Shown here: piece by piece, positions 31,719 to 32,750 of the stretch
Layout of the letters: every line of letters begins with the position of its first letter
How positions within the stretch are numbered: the stretch's first letter is position 1
The notes under the pieces: generated by a model
What the model was told of the DNA's origin: nothing
What the model saw: only the letters and a program-made list of their open reading frames with translations
Databases searched by the model: none
Translations under genes and position numbers: made by a program
Assembly (NCBI GenBank): GCA_020073365.1
Contig: JAIQFL010000100.1
Location: 1 to 32,750, forward strand
Direction of reading: 5' to 3'
Length of the DNA stretch: 32,750 nt
Origin: Terriglobia bacterium
GTDB lineage: Bacteria > Acidobacteriota > Terriglobia > Bryobacterales > Bryobacteraceae

Positions 31719-31877
31719 CTACCAGTGCCTGGCCCGGGCGAATGGGTCCGCGGTAGATCGGCTGCCCGGGAACCGGCGCGGTGGCAGCCGGCTTGCTTCG
31801 TCACCCGCCCGGATGCGGTATTGGTCGGCAACTGCCTTGGGGATCGTAAGCTGGAGCTTGCTGGTGACCTTGGCCAT
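31719..31877 (-). pseudogene. AbrB/SpoVT-type antitoxin 5' fragment joined to infB
   Basis: From ATG at 31877 the sequence reads MAKVTSKLQLTIPKAVADQY RIRAGDE, the swapped-hairpin DNA-binding domain opening of AbrB-like antitoxins (usually followed by an Ile/Trp strand and a VapC-type toxin gene). After about residue 27 the family resemblance stops; the DNA is then IF-2 linker sequence read out of frame, ending at TAG 31719-31721 after 52 codons. The GTG proposed for infB lies 12 bases beyond. GGATC before the ATG may serve as a ribosome site. The other half of the antitoxin and any toxin are absent. Confidence 0.7.
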
Positions 31878-31884
31878 GATCCTT

Positions 31885-31912
31885 ACTATAACAAGGATTC
31901 CATCCTTGTCAA
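31885..31912 (-). promoter_or_regulatory. strong promoter with operator of the AbrB fragment, now upstream of infB
   Basis: On the minus strand TTGACA (31912-31907) and TATAGT (31890-31885) are 16 bp apart. The spacer is almost wholly an inverted repeat: ACAAGGAT-GGA-ATCCTTGT (31909-31891), 8-bp arms. A dimeric repressor bound there would cover both promoter boxes, the usual way a toxin-antitoxin gene represses itself. In the present arrangement this promoter reads into infB, ylxP and rbfA. Confidence 0.75.
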
Positions 31913-31952
31913 ATACCCGCTGCGAACTGATCGTGTCCCAGTGCGGGGGTCC

Positions 31953-32750
31953 CTACGCGGCGGGTGCGACCTTGCTGTGCTCCCCGCGGCGCGCGTGCAG
32001 GCGCAGGACGCGCTCGGCGATGTGTTCGGCCGAGAGCCCGAACTCGCGCATCAGATCCCAGGGCTTTCCCGAAAGGCCGAAGCGGTCGGCGACTCCCAGC
32101 ATATCAAAGAGCAGCGGACGTTCCGGGTTCCGCCGTTGCTGGAGAACGGCGCCGGCGATGATATTTCCAAAGCCTCCGACCTGGTGCTCTTCGGCGGTCA
32201 CCATCAGTCCGCTCTCATCCGCGGCGCGCGCCAAGGCAGCCGTGTCGAGCGGCTTCACGGTGTGCACGTTGACAACGCGCGTTTCCAGGCCGTGCTCCTC
32301 CTTGAGCAGCCACGCGGCGCGCATAGCTTCCGGCACCATGGGGCCGCACGCCACGATGGAAACGTCCTCACCTTCGCCGGGGTAGTCGCTGGCCAGCCGA
32401 GTCTCGAAAGCATCGATGAAGCGTGGCTGCTCGCCTCGATAGCGGATGATGTTCGCCACGCCAAACTTGAATGGAGTCGCTTTCGTCGTCACCACGGGCG
32501 TCGCCTCGCGCGCAAAGCGGATGTACGTGGGCCCGACGAGCTCCAGCAGGCCAAACAGCGTGGCGCGCTCGGTCTCCACCGAATCGCAGGGCACGAGAAG
32601 GTGCATGTTGGGGAGGATGTTCATCAACGAGATCTCTTCCAAGGCCTGGTGGGTCGCTCCGTCCGCCCCGACGGAGATGCCGCCGTGCGCGCCGGCGATT
32701 TTGACGTTCATATTCGAATAGCAGATCGTGGTGCGAATCTGGTCCCAGCA
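31953..32750 (-). CDS. transketolase C-terminal subunit, partial at window edge
   Basis: The gene enters from the right edge in frame and ends at 31953; 265 residues are visible. They match the pyrimidine-binding end and C-terminal domain of transketolase-type enzymes: AGAHGGISVGADGATHQALE (the conserved H-G/D-G-x-T-HQ loop), PCDSVETERAT, GPTYIRFAREATPVV, then the C-terminal domain with VNVHTVKPLDTAAL and TAEEHQVGGFGNIIAGAVLQ. Split transketolases of this type have separate N- and C-terminal genes; the N-terminal one would lie to the right. It transfers two-carbon units in the pentose phosphate pathway using thiamine diphosphate. A 75-bp gap with the AbrB-type promoter follows its stop codon. 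Confidence 0.9.
   Translation of the reverse strand, partial: CWDQIRTTICYSNMNVKIAGAHGGISVGADGATHQALEEISLMNILPNMHLLVPCDSVETERATLFGLLELVGPTYIRFAREATPVVTTKATPFKFGVANIIRYRGEQPRFIDAFETRLASDYPGEGEDVSIVACGPMVPEAMRAAWLLKEEHGLETRVVNVHTVKPLDTAALARAADESGLMVTAEEHQVGGFGNIIAGAVLQQRRNPERPLLFDMLGVADRFGLSGKPWDLMREFGLSAEHIAERVLRLHARRGEHSKVAPAA

Noticed and set aside
1..32750. CRISPR array or multi-gene defence island
   Set aside because: No array of regularly spaced repeats and no cas, restriction-modification, retron or other known defence genes were found; the Uma2-type nuclease and the damaged toxin-antitoxin pair do not make a system.

Overview
The window is GC-rich bacterial chromosome, most likely from an acidobacterium of the Solibacter/Bryobacterales type. 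This is an inference from several family hallmarks together: three large orphan ADOP/MacB-type permeases with a PadR regulator directly upstream of the first, an M56 peptidase-DUF3738 fusion, a DUF1080 secreted hydrolase, a DUF6788-plus-transposase element, and short dispersed palindromic repeats that have even entered coding sequence.

Layout. Positions 1-218 hold a possible transposase remnant, a 24-bp direct repeat and the rpmH promoter. Positions 219-4752 (+) hold the tightly packed, partly overlapping rpmH-rnpA-yidD-yidC-jag-mnmE cluster (ribosome, tRNA processing, membrane insertion, tRNA wobble modification). A SAM-dependent O-methyltransferase (-) follows, then an insertion element (6653-8263). 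Positions 8500-17991 are an accessory region: PadR plus ADOP permease 1, a small C-x4-C-x-C protein, a degenerate receiver-domain protein (-), and a tandem pair of paralogous ADOP permeases, the first broken by a one-base deletion in a C run. Two near-identical 17-bp palindromes separate this block from a convergent, shortened SecA paralogue and a small membrane protein upstream of it.

From 20586 the strand changes again: a broken M56-DUF3738 gene, an SRPBCC protein with an ArsR-like palindromic operator but no arsR, a secreted DUF1080 protein, folK and recQ. After recQ come, on the minus strand, a MazF/PemK-like toxin carrying two compensating frameshifts, its antitoxin, and an operon of a YtxH protein and a membrane protein built on Gly-Pro heptads. 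recX (+) and a Uma2-type nuclease (-) converge on a large hairpin.

The right end is the minus-strand infB-ylxP-rbfA translation cluster. The 5' end of infB is missing: its proline-rich leader is joined to the first ~27 codons of an AbrB/SpoVT-type antitoxin, including that gene's strong promoter and palindromic operator. Beyond lies a transketolase C-terminal-half gene cut by the window edge. The infB junction, the repeats inside mnmE and recQ, and the frameshifted toxin are the most interesting points. I saw no CRISPR array, no tRNA or rRNA gene and no new multi-gene defence system.
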